NCBI RefSeq assembly: GCF_013373865.1 | Contig: NC_050476.1 | Location: forward strand, 18,861,686 to 18,925,685 | Source of the DNA: Monomorium pharaonis | Taxonomy: Eukaryota > Arthropoda > Insecta > Hymenoptera > Formicidae | Length of the DNA: 64,000 nucleotides | Reading direction: 5' to 3' | In this document: one piece after another, positions 25,584-37,051 of the stretch | Layout: each line of letters begins with the position of its first letter | Position numbering within the stretch: the stretch's first letter is position 1 | Notes under the pieces: model-generated | The model's input: the letters and a program-made list of their open reading frames with translations, nothing else | What the model was told of the DNA's origin: nothing | Databases searched by the model: none | Position numbers and translations under genes: made by a program

Positions 25584-26282
25584 GATTTAATGACAGCTGA
25601 ATTTTAGTCAATATCTGTGTCAATACTTCTCTAATCTTCGACGTATATCAACAAAGGAGCATTCCAATTATCGCGTGAAACATATTTATTCTGTTACAAA
25701 TACAATTGCGAAGGACGATAATGAGAAGAGGGCATTATGCACTCTTGTTGCATTATGTACATATGCGTTTTGTATTCTTGTTTTTTAGTATGGATTAAAA
25801 TAGATTAATATAATTATTTAATTTGTTGTTAGAATATAAGTTGCTCTTAATTGTGAATTATCAACGAACGATAATATAAGTTTATTTATTTCTTTTATAC
25901 AATGCTGTGTTAATTGTATCTGTTATAGCTTGAGGAATTCCTCAAGCTAATTATTTGCATTATATGTGTATATGTGCATAAAAAACGAAACATACGTATC
26001 GCAAGCGTATAACAAAAAAAATTTTGCTTGTGCAGTATTTCTTGTAATATAATCAATTTGTCTCTGTATTAATCAATGTGATCTGCTATCGATGCAAGAC
26101 AAAAATAAAATTACTCACGAATGTAGAAGGCCTTTAATAATATGCATATCAATAACATCGCATGTAAAGGAGAATCAAATGAGTCGAATTAATGTACACA
26201 CATTTTCCTTTGTAATTCTGCCCATAAAATATTCCTAAATATGAAAAAGAAAGGTAAATGGTTATAATTGAGTAAATTACTT
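25584..26282. other. Intergenic, nothing recognised
   Basis: AT-rich sequence between NSF and CCDC32; no gene, RNA gene or clear repeat seen except a short palindrome at about 25931-25949 (AGCTTGAGGAATTCCTCAAGC-like). Confidence 0.5.
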
Positions 26283-26418
26283 AGGCCCATTTCTACCAAC
26301 GTAAATTAACTTTAATCTCGGTTCAACTTTATGTTTTTCTAATTTTTGGAACTAGAATGAAATAACAAGCAAGTTAAACCGAGATTAAAGTTAATCTACG
26401 TTGGTAGAAACAAGCCTT
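26283..26418. mobile_element. MITE, family 4, intergenic copy (136 bp)
   Basis: Termini AGGCCCATTTCTACCAACG and its complement, followed inward by AATTAACTTTAATCTCGG and complement. The same inner repeat occurs in two introns of each transporter gene at 33 to 43 kb. Confidence 0.8.
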
Positions 26419-26439
26419 AAGGATATTTTTTAATTAAAG

Positions 26440-26690
26440 TTAATATAGGTTTATATAATTAATTTAATTATGTTAAAAGTTACATGAACAAAAAAACTTA
26501 GTTATAAAAATCACGTTAAGATTAAATTAAATCAAAAATTAATTTTGAAAAATATTTATATTAAATTAGAAAGTCATTTTATTAAAATCAGATTTTACTG
26601 AAACAATTACAATGTAGATATTAAATATTTAATATTTTATTTGTAAATTAAGTTTATATAAAATAATCAAGAAATATTGACTACGTTTAC
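26440..26690. repeat. AT-rich dispersed repeat, copy 2
   Basis: Shares ordered blocks with the copies at about 8570-9060, 30180-30910 and 63120-63640, including AAACAATTACAATGTAGAT and TAAGTTTATATAAAATAATC. Confidence 0.5.
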
Positions 26691-27108
26691 ACGTCGGGTT
26701 TAACAACATAGGAGTTATAAAACTGGCTAACTCCAGCCATTCCTCGGAAGAATGAAATGGTAATGATTGGCCAGCTCGTCATTGTTTTAGATAGGAAAAT
26801 GTATTTTTTCCTTTATAATTTCTTCTATTTGCGCAGATTAATTTTTAACTTAAGAAAAAAGTTGATAAGAAAATTAAATCACAATTATAAGAATAAATTA
26901 AAATTACAACTATAAAAATAAAAAATTAACTTGTTTAAATATATCGGTTGGGTTCAGAGAGCACGCTTTTGGCGAACCCAGCCATTATCATTCGTCGATA
27001 GCACTTGTCTGACATATCGAACTCTGGTCATATGGATCAGTGCACCAATCGTGCACAAGTATATCCAAATCTTTTTATCATTGAGTATTGCTGCCGCGCG
27101 CCGACCTT

Positions 27109-27258
27109 ATGGCTCTCGCACACTAGACGCGATAAGCGACGAGCAATGCGTGATATCCAATGAGAGCTCTGCATTTTCGAACATTTCATCGCCATATTGG
27201 AAAAATCAGAACTCTCATTGGATATCGCTCATCGCTTGCAATAGTGTGTGAGAGCCAT
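27109..27258. mobile_element. MITE next to the CCDC32 promoter (150 bp)
   Basis: Outer arms ATGGCTCTCGCACACTAGA and complement; inner arms GATATCCAATGAGAGCTCTG and complement. It ends 167 bases before the CCDC32 start codon, so it probably borders or overlaps the promoter. Confidence 0.75.
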
Positions 27259-27424
27259 TACTCAATACAACGCAATTTTATGATTTTCCATCGTGACTGA
27301 CGTGACTGTTGCGTGCGATAATTTGCAGTGCATATTTTGCGAATAGAGGTGAAAGTGATATACGCGTGTGTGTGATGTGGCAATAATAGATTAATCAAGG
27401 TCGATAAGATACCAAGATCGGAGA

Positions 27425-30139
27425 ATGAAATCGAACGCCAGCCTCGATCCTTGGCGCGGAGCGAGTACGGAAACTACGCTCGGCAGCGACGATACACCGA
27501 ACGATCGTTTCGAGGACTCCTTTCTGGACAAGGATATCGTCGGCCACCAACGATTGTCCGACTCCGAGCAGTACTTGCAGAAGCTGTGTAAGACGCTGTG
27601 ATTCACGCCTCTGAAAATTTTCTCTTTGCAGATTTCTATTTTCCTCTAAAATTTCTAACAGTTCTTTGTTTTGACAGATTCGAGGTTAAGGGTGCTTCAG
27701 GGAGGCACCACAAAAAAGGATCTCGTAACGTCGCTGTCGGTGGCGAAGGAGGATTGTATCGCGCGTTTGATCACCTCCGGGAACAATCCCCGGTCTGAGG
27801 AGGAAGCTGAGCTCGCGTCGAATCCGTTGATACGACATATAGCCCCTCACTTACAAGTAAGCAATTTGATAACGCATTTGAAAACTGTTATTCATTTATT
27901 TATTTGCGACTAATGCCCGATTTCTTCATGTCCAGTTGTCTTGCGGTTAAAATTATCCAGGAGATAAACTACCAGATCCATGTACGTGATTGGTCAAACT
28001 TGAGATTTATCCTCTGGATAACTTTATCGGGAAGTGAAGAAATCAAGCATTAAACTCGTTTTTGTATCATGCAGATTAAGATTTACGGTTTAATTTACTT
28101 TATATTGTTTTTTAACTCTAAGGATGGAATTCATAGACCAATCTTATTCAAAATCCATCATCTTCTTCAATAAAAAGTAGTACTTTGTCCCTGAGGGGAC
28201 AATGTACTACTTTTTATTATACTTACAAGTTTGTAGAATAAGGGCAGCTATATTGCCTGACTTTGAAATCCATCTTAAATACAATCTGATACAATCTTGA
28301 GATGTCAATACTGTTATTTCATTGGTTAAGTAAAATCTTAAGGAGCTGTTTTTTCATTGGTCAATACTGTTATTTTATTGGTTAAGTCTTAAGAGGGCTA
28401 AACAGCTCGTCAAATTTAATTGAGGTCGATAATGTAGAGTCATTTATTTATACTTGTTCATAAAAATATTTACTTTAAAATACAAGTTATGTAGCTTATT
28501 CATACAAATGAATGATACACTGCAGTTTGGAATAAATTGAGGAATAAAAAAAACAAAAAATTTTAATTTGTAAATGAAATTAAAATTTTTTTTGTTTTTT
28601 GTACAATATTTTTACGTGCGTATCATGTTTATTGTCTGTACTTTGATTGTGGAGAAGAATTTTTAATTCTGTAAATACAATTAAAAGATTAATGAATTGG
28701 ACATAATCAAAATAATCGGTAAAACGGAACAAGTTCAGCATCCCTTAGGCGCTTTCACTATAGATTTCTCAGTGAAAGCGCTCAAATGAACAAAATTTGA
28801 TCTAATTAATAAATAACTTTTTTTTACGACTTGTAATCATAATTTGACGAATATAGTCTTATTCCTCTATTTATTCCGAATCTTTTTTCTTCCAGAAACT
28901 GATTAAAAAAAATCTTTTAATTTTTACCATCGCTATATTGTTTTTTAAATTAACTTTTTTTTACTGTTTACTAAAACAAACATTCAATTTTTGAGGGGAG
29001 GGGGTGTAATATAATGGTAGTTTTTTGAAGAGAAATGTTTAAAGAGTATATATGAATTTTCATATTTTTTAAATAATTTATATGGTTATAAGGGCGAAGA
29101 CGAAAACGACCCATAAAGAGGGTTCCGAAAAACACAGCACAGATTAAAGGTTAAGACAATTTTTGAACTTAAGATCGGTCTATGAATTTTGCCCTATGAA
29201 TTCTAATTCTAAGACCAATCAGGATTGTTTGAGATTTTGGACATAATTTTCCTATTTTGCCGATTCTTCCTCAAATTCAGATATGTACAAGAGAGTAAAA
29301 AACGTGTTTTAGTTCATGTATAATTGTGCAATTGTATTCCTTGCATGTTAAAAGAAGTACTAGATTTTTTTAAGACTTTTTAGAGCTCAAAAATTCTTTG
29401 AAAGAATTCAACTGTTTGCCAGTAATCCAGTTGTATCTTATTTTTATTTTAAATTAATGTGTAAATGGTTGTTTTTAAATAATTTTTTTTAAACTACTTA
29501 TTTAGAGAAAATGGATTTGGCAAACAAAATTTACGTATCAAATCGCATAATTAAATGCTTTTTTTTATTATATTTGATTTTTTAATATTTGTTTTTTATT
29601 GAAAATCACTCATTTTTATGTGCCTAAATAATTATACTTTTTGAAGAATTTGGCGTTTATTTATTAAATCAATTCTTTTACTCAATTCGTAATTAATTTT
29701 CGGTAATTAAATTATACATTTTATTTTTCCTCAAAGTGAATTGCAGACATTTGTTGCTAAAATGGCAAAACTTGATATGCCATGACATGTTCATGACATT
29801 TTACAGATTTGTTTAAATCACTTTAAAAAAATGAAAAAAATAGTTGGACACAAGTTACTCAAATTTGTAGAGATAAGATGCCGTTTTTTACATTGTATTG
29901 TAAGAATTAATCTATATTGATGCAAATCTAAATCTGTCAAAAGCAATAAAATTATGTAACAAAGAAAATTCTATCTATCTATTTTTTATGCATAGGCTTT
30001 AACAGCCAGCGAATTGGTTCATCTCCTGAAAGCCGACGTACTTGAAGCAACCATACAGTCTGAGTGCGAACAGGATATTACAGAAGAATTGCAAACAAAT
30101 CAGTCATCAACGGAGCAGAAGTCAGAAGATAATAATTAG
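27425..30139 (+). CDS. Ccdc32: CCDC32-like endocytic adaptor-assembly protein, 3 exons
   Basis: Likely ortholog of vertebrate CCDC32, a small cytosolic protein reported to help assemble the AP2 clathrin adaptor. Exons 27425-27587, 27678-27856, 29996-30139; GT-AG, phases 1 and 0; 161 residues against 185 in human. The best match is the segment DSEQYLQKLYSRLRVLQG followed by KKDLVTSLSVAKEDC, which corresponds in order and spacing to the human DSEVYLASLEKKL and SKDMLRTLAQAKKEC. An acidic N-terminal part with FEDSFLD also fits. The C-terminus is Gln/Glu/Ser-rich and probably unstructured. Intron 2 is 2.1 kb and holds a 1.06-kb inverted-repeat element. The identification rests on short conserved blocks recalled from the human protein. 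Confidence 0.72.
28129..29188. mobile_element. Inverted-repeat element in CCDC32 intron 2 (1.06 kb)
   Basis: Ends AATTCATAGACCAATCTTA and TAAGATCGGTCTATGAATT are inverted near-copies and resemble the termini of family 2 (GGTATTCATAGTCGAATCTTA-like), so this may be a longer relative. The interior includes a hairpin with arms of about 24 bases around 28171-28219 and a direct repeat of ATACTGTTATTTCATTGG. No ORF. Confidence 0.6.
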
Positions 30140-30179
30140 TTATTTTAAATTCAGTTAGGTAAGTTGATTTTTTTTCTTT

Positions 30180-30910
30180 ATCAAGTCACATAAAAATTAA
30201 TGGTCTATAAAATTAACACATTAAAAATTGTATAAATAAAACATTCAATTAAAAGTCAAGTTAACATAAAATTAACTTAAATTAAAATTTTTTAAATTTA
30301 ATAAATTATTTTGTTAAATAATTAAAAACGATTAAAATTATAATTTTTATAATTATAATTACTTTGAACAATTAAAAAAAAGTAATTGTAATAAAACATA
30401 CTTATACATTTAATATTTTTACTTATAAAATTATTTTTATATATTCAAATATCAAATATTTGAATTGTAAATTAGGTTTATGTAAAATAAAGAAATATAA
30501 TTTCCTAGGAAGAAATGATATTTTTCTTTTATATAATTATCTATAATAATAATATAAAAATAATTGTAATAATTATTTTTTAATAAGTTTTATTTTACAA
30601 TTTCTGTCACTTTCTTTTGAAATTATCGCAATCACTAATAATGTATGTTTTTTTCTATTCAAATAAATAATGTTACATAACGGTAATAATCGCGATGGAC
30701 ACAAAAACTCAATGTCCAATGTTAAAAATTTTATAAGAAAAAAAATTTGTTGAAAAATCTGAGGATACCTATTATTACTTTTAGAGAAACAAAAAGACAT
30801 TTTAAATTACAAAAAAATTTATGAAAGTTGAAAATAACTGGTTAAAATTAAAAATTATCTTATTTGAAAATATCTAAGCTATGTTTAACTTTATTACTTA
30901 ACTCCTAATT
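30180..30910. repeat. AT-rich dispersed repeat, copy 3
   Basis: Fills the gap between CCDC32 and sepiapterin reductase. It shares ordered blocks with the other copies (for example TAGGTTTATGTAAAATAAAG) and ends in CTTAACTCCTAATTAGTTAT, much like the copy at 9030. It ends about 45 bases before the sepiapterin reductase start codon. Confidence 0.5.
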
Positions 30911-30952
30911 AGTTATTATCTGGGATTCTAAATTTCCAACACAAAAGATAAC

Positions 30953-31913
30953 ATGTCGGTTGAAGCATTATCTGGCAAAGTTTTTCTACTGATAACCGGC
31001 GCGAGTCGCGGTATCGGCCGGCAAATCGCAATAACATTCGGTTCGCTTCTCGAGGAAGGCTCGCGTATTCTTTTATTAGCGAGGAATAAAGATGCGTTAC
31101 AAGAAGTCGCCAAAAATATACCTTCCAAAGTGAAAGTTTGTACCATCAGCACGGATTTGAGTAAAACGACTGTCAACGATTTTAAAGGTAAATCGAAATT
31201 CCTACTTTCAAGTATAGTTTTCATACACGATGCTGAATCAGAAAGAAAAAACAAATTTTATTTTTATAACATTCCAGAATTCATATCGGAATCTTTGAAT
31301 GGAACTACTCCTGATGCATTTGATCGAATGGTTCTGGTACATAATGTAGGGTCCTTAGGCGACATGTCTCAAACTGTTAACGAAATATTGGACGTGAATA
31401 TCTGGAGAAATCTTTTCGATTTGAACTTTTCCATACCTGCTTTGTTAAACGCAGTGGTCATGAATAAGTTTGCTAATAAAAATATTAAGAAAACGGTTAT
31501 CAACATTACATCTTTGTATGCTATTCAAGCAGGCATTGGTAGTGCTCAATATTCCTCAGTGAAAGCAGCACGAGAAATGTATTTTAAGGCATGTATATTA
31601 TTTTTAATACGATACTCTATCCATGTAATAAATATCACATTTTTTCAATTATTGTGCTTTTTTTATATAGGTTTTTGCTTTGGAAAATCCAGATGTTAAC
31701 GTGTTGAATTACGCTCCAGGACCGGTCGACACGGATATGTTTGCAATGGTATGTGAAAAACTCGTTGATCCCGAAACTAGAAAGCTGTTTAATGAGATGC
31801 GAGAAAAGAAAACCGTATTGACAACGGAACAGACTGTTAATCGTCTTGTGCAGATCTTGAAAGAACGAAAATACAATTCGGCCGATCATGTAGATTATTA
31901 CGATGAATTGTGA
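30953..31913 (+). CDS. Spr: Sepiapterin reductase, 3 exons, one GC-AG intron
   Basis: NADPH-dependent short-chain dehydrogenase that makes tetrahydrobiopterin in the last step of its synthesis; the cofactor serves aromatic amino acid hydroxylases, and related pterins are pigments in insects. Exons 30953-31187, 31278-31588, 31671-31913; 262 residues, against 261 in human. The Rossmann glycine motif TGASRGIG is at 15-22, the VHNVGS strand follows, and the catalytic triad fits Ser157, Tyr170 and Lys174 (ITS, then YSSVK). NYAPGPVDTDM is a family signature, and Asp257 near the C-terminus matches the substrate-binding Asp. Intron 1 is GT-AG. Intron 2 starts AAG|GCATGT; no GT donor keeps the frame. 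Confidence 0.95.
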
Positions 31914-31969
31914 AGTAAAAATAATGATATTCATAGAGAGAAGAAACAAAAAAAAAAAAGAACTTAACG

Positions 31970-31975
31970 AATAAA
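31970..31975 (+). terminator. Polyadenylation signal AATAAA of sepiapterin reductase
   Basis: AATAAA lies 57 bases after the stop codon, a suitable distance for a short 3' UTR. Confidence 0.6.
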
Positions 31976-32701
31976 TTTCTTCTTTTACATTATATGTTTA
32001 CGTAATTTTTTCTGCATTCTTAAAGATATAATAACATAGTAACTTAAATAATATAAAAATATTGTAAATATTGTAAATTTTTCTCTCTATAAATAATTTA
32101 TATATATATATATATATAATTTTTCTTTAATGGTTTTTTATGATAATTGATAAACTTGATAATCTTTCAACAACAATTAATAACTCTACAAAGGATTTAT
32201 ACAGTTTTATTTAAAAAATCCTAAATGTTTATATAGACAAAATATTCATATTCTCTATTGTAATGAATTCCGTCGATCTTACACTTTCTTTTATAAAATA
32301 CTTTATAGAAAAACATCAAAAATGTAGAAAATATATATGTACATACATAGAAACTATGGACATGCCTTGCATTATAAATATAATTTATCAGATTGTCACA
32401 TAAATTATACGTTATATTTCAGTATATCAAATTATATAAAAATCTAAAACCATCAATTAGACATTGTTAATAATAATTAGAATATTTTAGAAGAATTCTA
32501 TATTTTTTATTCACAGTATCTAATATATAATATAAAAATATAATATAATATCTATAAACATATATAAAGAATGCATGTTTTATATATTACTAGAAAAATT
32601 TTATATATTACTAGAAACCCGTATAAAAAAAATTATCTTCACTTTTAGTTTATCACTATATTTTGTATCTCGTGGATATCTTTTGTACTTGTTTTTTCTC
32701 A

Positions 32702-35449
32702 CTAAGATCTTAATGTATCATCTTCATTTAATGGGGTAAAAGGCACTGTGGTTCTTTTTATCGCTCGACTCTGAATATATATCAGTATTACAATAGTTAT
32801 GACATCGAATGCTGCTGATAAGAACCACACTGGTAGAGGATATATAGGTGGCATGTAGTGGGAGTAAAGAAATGTATACATGGAGGCTGCTGCGAATGGT
32901 AACAGTGTTTCCACGGACGTAGCCACGGAGAAAACCTTCCCTGTTGAAATAAATGTATTTTAAAATCGTTCTTTGCAAGTAATGTGAGTATCTTAGTAAA
33001 AAATATAGTAATCTCTTTTTTTCATATGTACACATTCGTTTAATGTTTCCATCAATGTATATTAATTTTAACCTCAATTTGTAACTTGTTATCTTTTTTT
33101 AGTTCTAAAAATTATAAAAAGAAAGAACAAGTTAAATCGAGATTAAAATTACATCGAAGAAGTCTGTTTCTTTTTAAATATCGATTATGGTCCCAAATCT
33201 TTCTCTATTTATAGTATTAATAATCGTGACTAAATTTATTTCGACAAGAATAAAAAAACGAAAAATGATATAAATATAACATTTCCGCAAGAACCAAATA
33301 AGTCCAGCAATTAGTTTTTTTCTTTTTAAGTGAGTCCTCAAAATATTAATTAGAGTGTATAACTTGCTTCTTTATACCTACTACATATTAGCAGGAAAAT
33401 TACCATAAACTGTTTACATAACGAATAGTTTGATGAGAAGTTTTTTGTTTCTTGAAACTTTTAATTATTATTTAAAGTTTACCTGTGTCTTGTATAGGTA
33501 CCGCCTTGGTTAATATGACACGAATCATTGGTCGAGATATGTTGCTAAATATTCCTAGAAGCATTGACAAATACATGTGCCAAGACTGCCATGTAAAGGC
33601 ACGTGTCAATGTACTAGCGACAGCCGATGTAAGAGATATCATGGCAATTATCGTTTCTGAGAATCCTGAATCATTTGAGTATTTCATAAGTTTTTTTTTA
33701 TGAATTGTCACAATGTCCATTTCCCTCACCGCAAATTAACTTTAATCTCGATCTAATTTACTTTTCATCTTTTTTCTAAAAAAAAAATTAAAAAGAATAA
33801 AGCATAGTGTAAGTTAAATTGAGATTAAAGTTAATCTACATTGTAAGTAATGAAAAGTGTCTCCAGTGTCATTAAAACGATACCTGCACATTCCCGCATT
33901 AATTTAATACCGAACATCGTTCCGAACACTCCTATCACAACGTCTGTAGCCAAGTAGGCGTTATACTTTTCCATGGTCCAGCCGAGCCGCGCGCTCGCGA
34001 ACAGATATCCGATGGCGAGATAGCCCTCAAAGACAATCAAGAGAATCGTGAGGCAAGCTACGCAGCTCCAAACTAACGACCTATTGAATCCATCTCTCTT
34101 TTTGGTACACGCGCTAATAAGATCCTTTACTAACGCAAAGTCAAATACTTTACGGATGTCCTGTAAAGACGGACAAAGAGACTCGTTATTCATTCGTTTG
34201 AAACGATGTTCATTCATTCAGCTTAATCTCTCTCTAAGCCGTAAATGCGTCTGCTTTAAAAAAAAAATTTAACGAACGCTTTGAAAAAATCACATACGGA
34301 AGATTCATTGTGTACAGTTTCCGGAGTAAAGAATAACGTGTATAACGTCGCCAGAATGCAGAACGCGGTTGCGACGCTGAACACACCGGTGTAACCGCAT
34401 GCCTCGAATATCACCGGACCGACGAGCAATCCGATCAACACGCCGAGGGAGATCACTGCGTCCAAGCAGGCAAAGTACCATGCTCGCTCATTATCGTCCG
34501 TCATATCAGTGATGTAACACATCGTGGCGAGCATCAATACGTTTACGCCACCGAAAAAAACAATGGGGACATAGGCTATCAGGAAATACCAAGGCGCGAT
34601 GTCCCAATTAGCTATTACAGAGAGCAGAACAAAAGTTAAAGATGTACCTGAAAGAACGAACGTTAAATTAATAATATGAACTCTCTTCAATCCTGTTGAA
34701 AACTTCTCAGATTTTTTATATAGAGACGTAGAACATTTCAGGATTCACATATAAAAAAATAATAAAAATTCTAAACTTTCTAATATTTCAATTCCAGCAT
34801 AAAAAGTTCAAAAATTAGAAGCTTATGCTGTATCTTTTCTTATCTAATCTTATTATATTCTATTATTTACTTCTAGAATAACGATCAACAATTATAATTT
34901 AATAATTATAATATTTCTAAAATAACACTTCTCACATTTTAATTATTATGTTCAATAATTATATTTTAAAAGCAAGACGAATATTCTTTTGACTCTGCTC
35001 TGTAAGCTCTTTATAAAAAGATGATTACTTATATATCCTGAAAGCATAACGGGTTTCCTTCCGTACTTGTCGCTCCACGGTCCCAGAAATAGCACCAAGA
35101 GCGATGGGGAAATGCTCTCCATGAAGGATTTACCCATTACGATCAGGCTCGCGTACGGCTGGACTATGGAATTGATTCTGAGCGCCTCCTTGCTGCTGCT
35201 ATTGTTATGGAGTATGAGACACTCCGTTTCGTTTAGCTTCAGCGTTACGGTGCACGTACGATAAACTATCAGATCGATCAAAATAGTACCTGCAAAGAAA
35301 AACGCGTGTATACTACATAAAGTCGTTGTATAAAAAAAAAAAAAAAAAAAGACTGATTTATCACCTGTCATCGCTATGGCGAACATCAGCAGTACCGTGG
35401 GCGGTTGCACAAGCAAATAACGCCTCCATTCCGGGATAGTTCGGTCCAT
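32702..35449 (-). CDS. SLC46-like major facilitator transporter, copy A, 6 exons
   Basis: Predicted multi-pass plasma or endo-lysosomal membrane transporter related to proton-coupled folate transporter/SLC46; the substrate cannot be inferred. Exons 35449-35365, 35289-35029, 34647-34298, 34160-33884, 33665-33483, 32940-32702; phases 1,1,0,1,1; 464 residues with about 12 hydrophobic segments. MFS motif A, GPWSDKYGRK, is at 98-107 between predicted helices 2 and 3. The first loop has an N-glycosylation site (NET, 48-50). The central cytosolic loop joins at ESS|DIRKVFDF through a 137-bp intron, so the apparent longer reading frames past each side of it are intron. Start ATG is the one shared by all three copies. 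Introns 4 and 5 hold family 4 MITEs. Confidence 0.87.
33055..33160. mobile_element. Family 4-like MITE in transporter intron 5 (copies A, B, C)
   Basis: TTAATTTTAACCTCAATTTG at the left and a complementary AAATCGAGATTAAAATTA at the right. Equivalent copies are at about 37403-37510 (B) and 42298-42415 (C). The relation to family 4 is inferred from the TTTAATCTCRATTT core. Confidence 0.65.
33730..33843. mobile_element. Family 4 MITE in transporter intron 4 (copies A, B, C)
   Basis: GCAAATTAACTTTAATCTCG and its near-complement bound the element and occupy most of the 218-bp intron. The same insertion is at about 38035-38150 in copy B and 42972-43088 in copy C, so it predates the duplications. 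Confidence 0.8.
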
Positions 35450-36001
35450 TATCTCCCGTGATGTTCGTTAAAAACGAACTAAACTTACACACTCATACGC
35501 CCTATGCGGTAACTCGTTGACGAATGCGCGATAAAACGACCCGCGGGCGCACTCACATTAGATGCATCCAATGTCGTTTTATTTTTATTCGACGGCAAAA
35601 ATTAGGTGCCGCAGATAAGCAAACGCGGCGCGTGACGTACTTCGGTGTCCGTAAAGTTCTTTGTTGGAAAAGTGCTCGTACACACTGCATGTTTCATATG
35701 TGTATGCGCGTGTGCGTCTCCGTGTCTGTCTCTCCGCGTGCATGCATGTATATATGTCGGAATATTCTTTCGCTTGATTTATCCTGACGTAATCGTCTCA
35801 GCCTCAAAGATACAAAATTGTTCGCACAAAGATATCAGTCACGGGGATTATTGAACAACTGATTTTAAACCTAAATCCGCAACGATAAACGTACTCGATG
35901 TATCGGAAAAATTACGACGTAACGTCACGTGTTGTGCGTGTGATGTTCTTGTGCGAAGAGCCTAATTGTACGATATAGTAAATACAGTATGACGTTTTCG
36001 A

Positions 36002-36519
36002 ATTTGTGCATGCATACATGCATGATACATATGCAGTTGCGTGATTCACAGCAAATTTCCACCCGCAAACAATTGCGCGATAGACTTTGTTTATCGTGGA
36101 ACGCGCATGAAAAGAGATAAGATGTGTTTGACTGTTTGACAGCTCCAATCAGCTGATCCGTGCGATTTGACAACACTTCAGCAGAGACTCGAACCAGCCG
36201 AATCTCGATAGAACGCGACATGTAGTCGGTAATGCAGTGTAAGTTAAAGATTCCTGCATTCACGACAGTTTTGAAGATTTCTGCTATATCAACATTTGGC
36301 TTGTTCTTTTTCGCTGCACTGCTGCACTAGTGCAACAGGTTAGAGTAAGACAAAAATATTTTTTCCCACTCTAACTTATTGCACCAGTGCAGCAGTGCAG
36401 CAAAAAAGAACAGGCCAATTATCAAATAATTTCTCAATAGAAATAATTAACTTAATTGTTAATTTATAATTAATATTTATTTAAACTAATAGTCAACGAA
36501 GACTTAAATAATCTTTTTT
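36002..36519. other. Spacer between transporter units A and B
   Basis: Unique DNA with a family 3 MITE at 36296-36418. No gene seen. Confidence 0.5.
36296..36418. mobile_element. MITE, family 3, complete copy (123 bp)
   Basis: Ends TTGGCTTGTTCTTTTTCGC and its near-complement; inner arms CTGCACTGCTGCACTAGTGC and complement around a short centre. Matches 23280-23395. Confidence 0.8.
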
Positions 36520-36864
36520 AATATAATATCTATTAAAAAAATCCTAGATTACAAAAATTTCATATTCTCTATTGTAAATGAATTCCATCGATCCTACACT
36601 TCTTTTATCAAATACTTTATAGAAAAAGATTAAAAATGTAGAAAATATATATGTACATAAAAACTATGGACATGTATGCCTTGCATTATAAATATAATTT
36701 ACCAGATTGTCAAATAGATTGTACGTTATATTTCGTTATATCAAATTATATAAAAATATAAAACCATCAATTAGACATTGTTAATAATAATTAGAATATT
36801 TTAGAAGAATTCTATATTTTTTATTCACAGTATCTATATAATATAAAAATATATAATATCTATA

Positions 36865-36868
<4 letters not shown>

Positions 36869-36916
<48 letters not shown>
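36869..36916. repeat. (TA)n microsatellite
   Basis: About 24 TA units in the 3' flank of transporter B; the equivalent place in copies A and C has only a few. Confidence 0.9.
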
Positions 36917-36919
<3 letters not shown>

Positions 36920-37051
36920 AATGCATGTTTTATATATTATTAGAAAAATTTTATATATTACTAGAAACCCGAATAAAAAAAATTATCTTTACTTTTAGTT
37001 GATCACTATATTTTGTATCTCGTGGATATCTTTTGTATTTGTTTTTTCTCA

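Larger units (their letters stand above)
32136..36001 (-). repeat. Tandem duplication unit A
   Basis: Whole-gene repeat unit holding transporter A with its 3' and 5' flanks. The 3' flank (from about 32136, TGATAATCTTTCAACAACAA) aligns with 41430 onward, and the 5' flank aligns with 44693-45233 up to GTATGACGTTTTCGA. Confidence 0.85.

Noticed and set aside
34256..34297. Longer end of transporter exon 3 (KAFVKFFF-type tails, different in A, B and C)
   Set aside because: Intron read-through: it lies after a GTATGT or GTAGGT donor, and the tails differ among copies while the spliced product is uniform.
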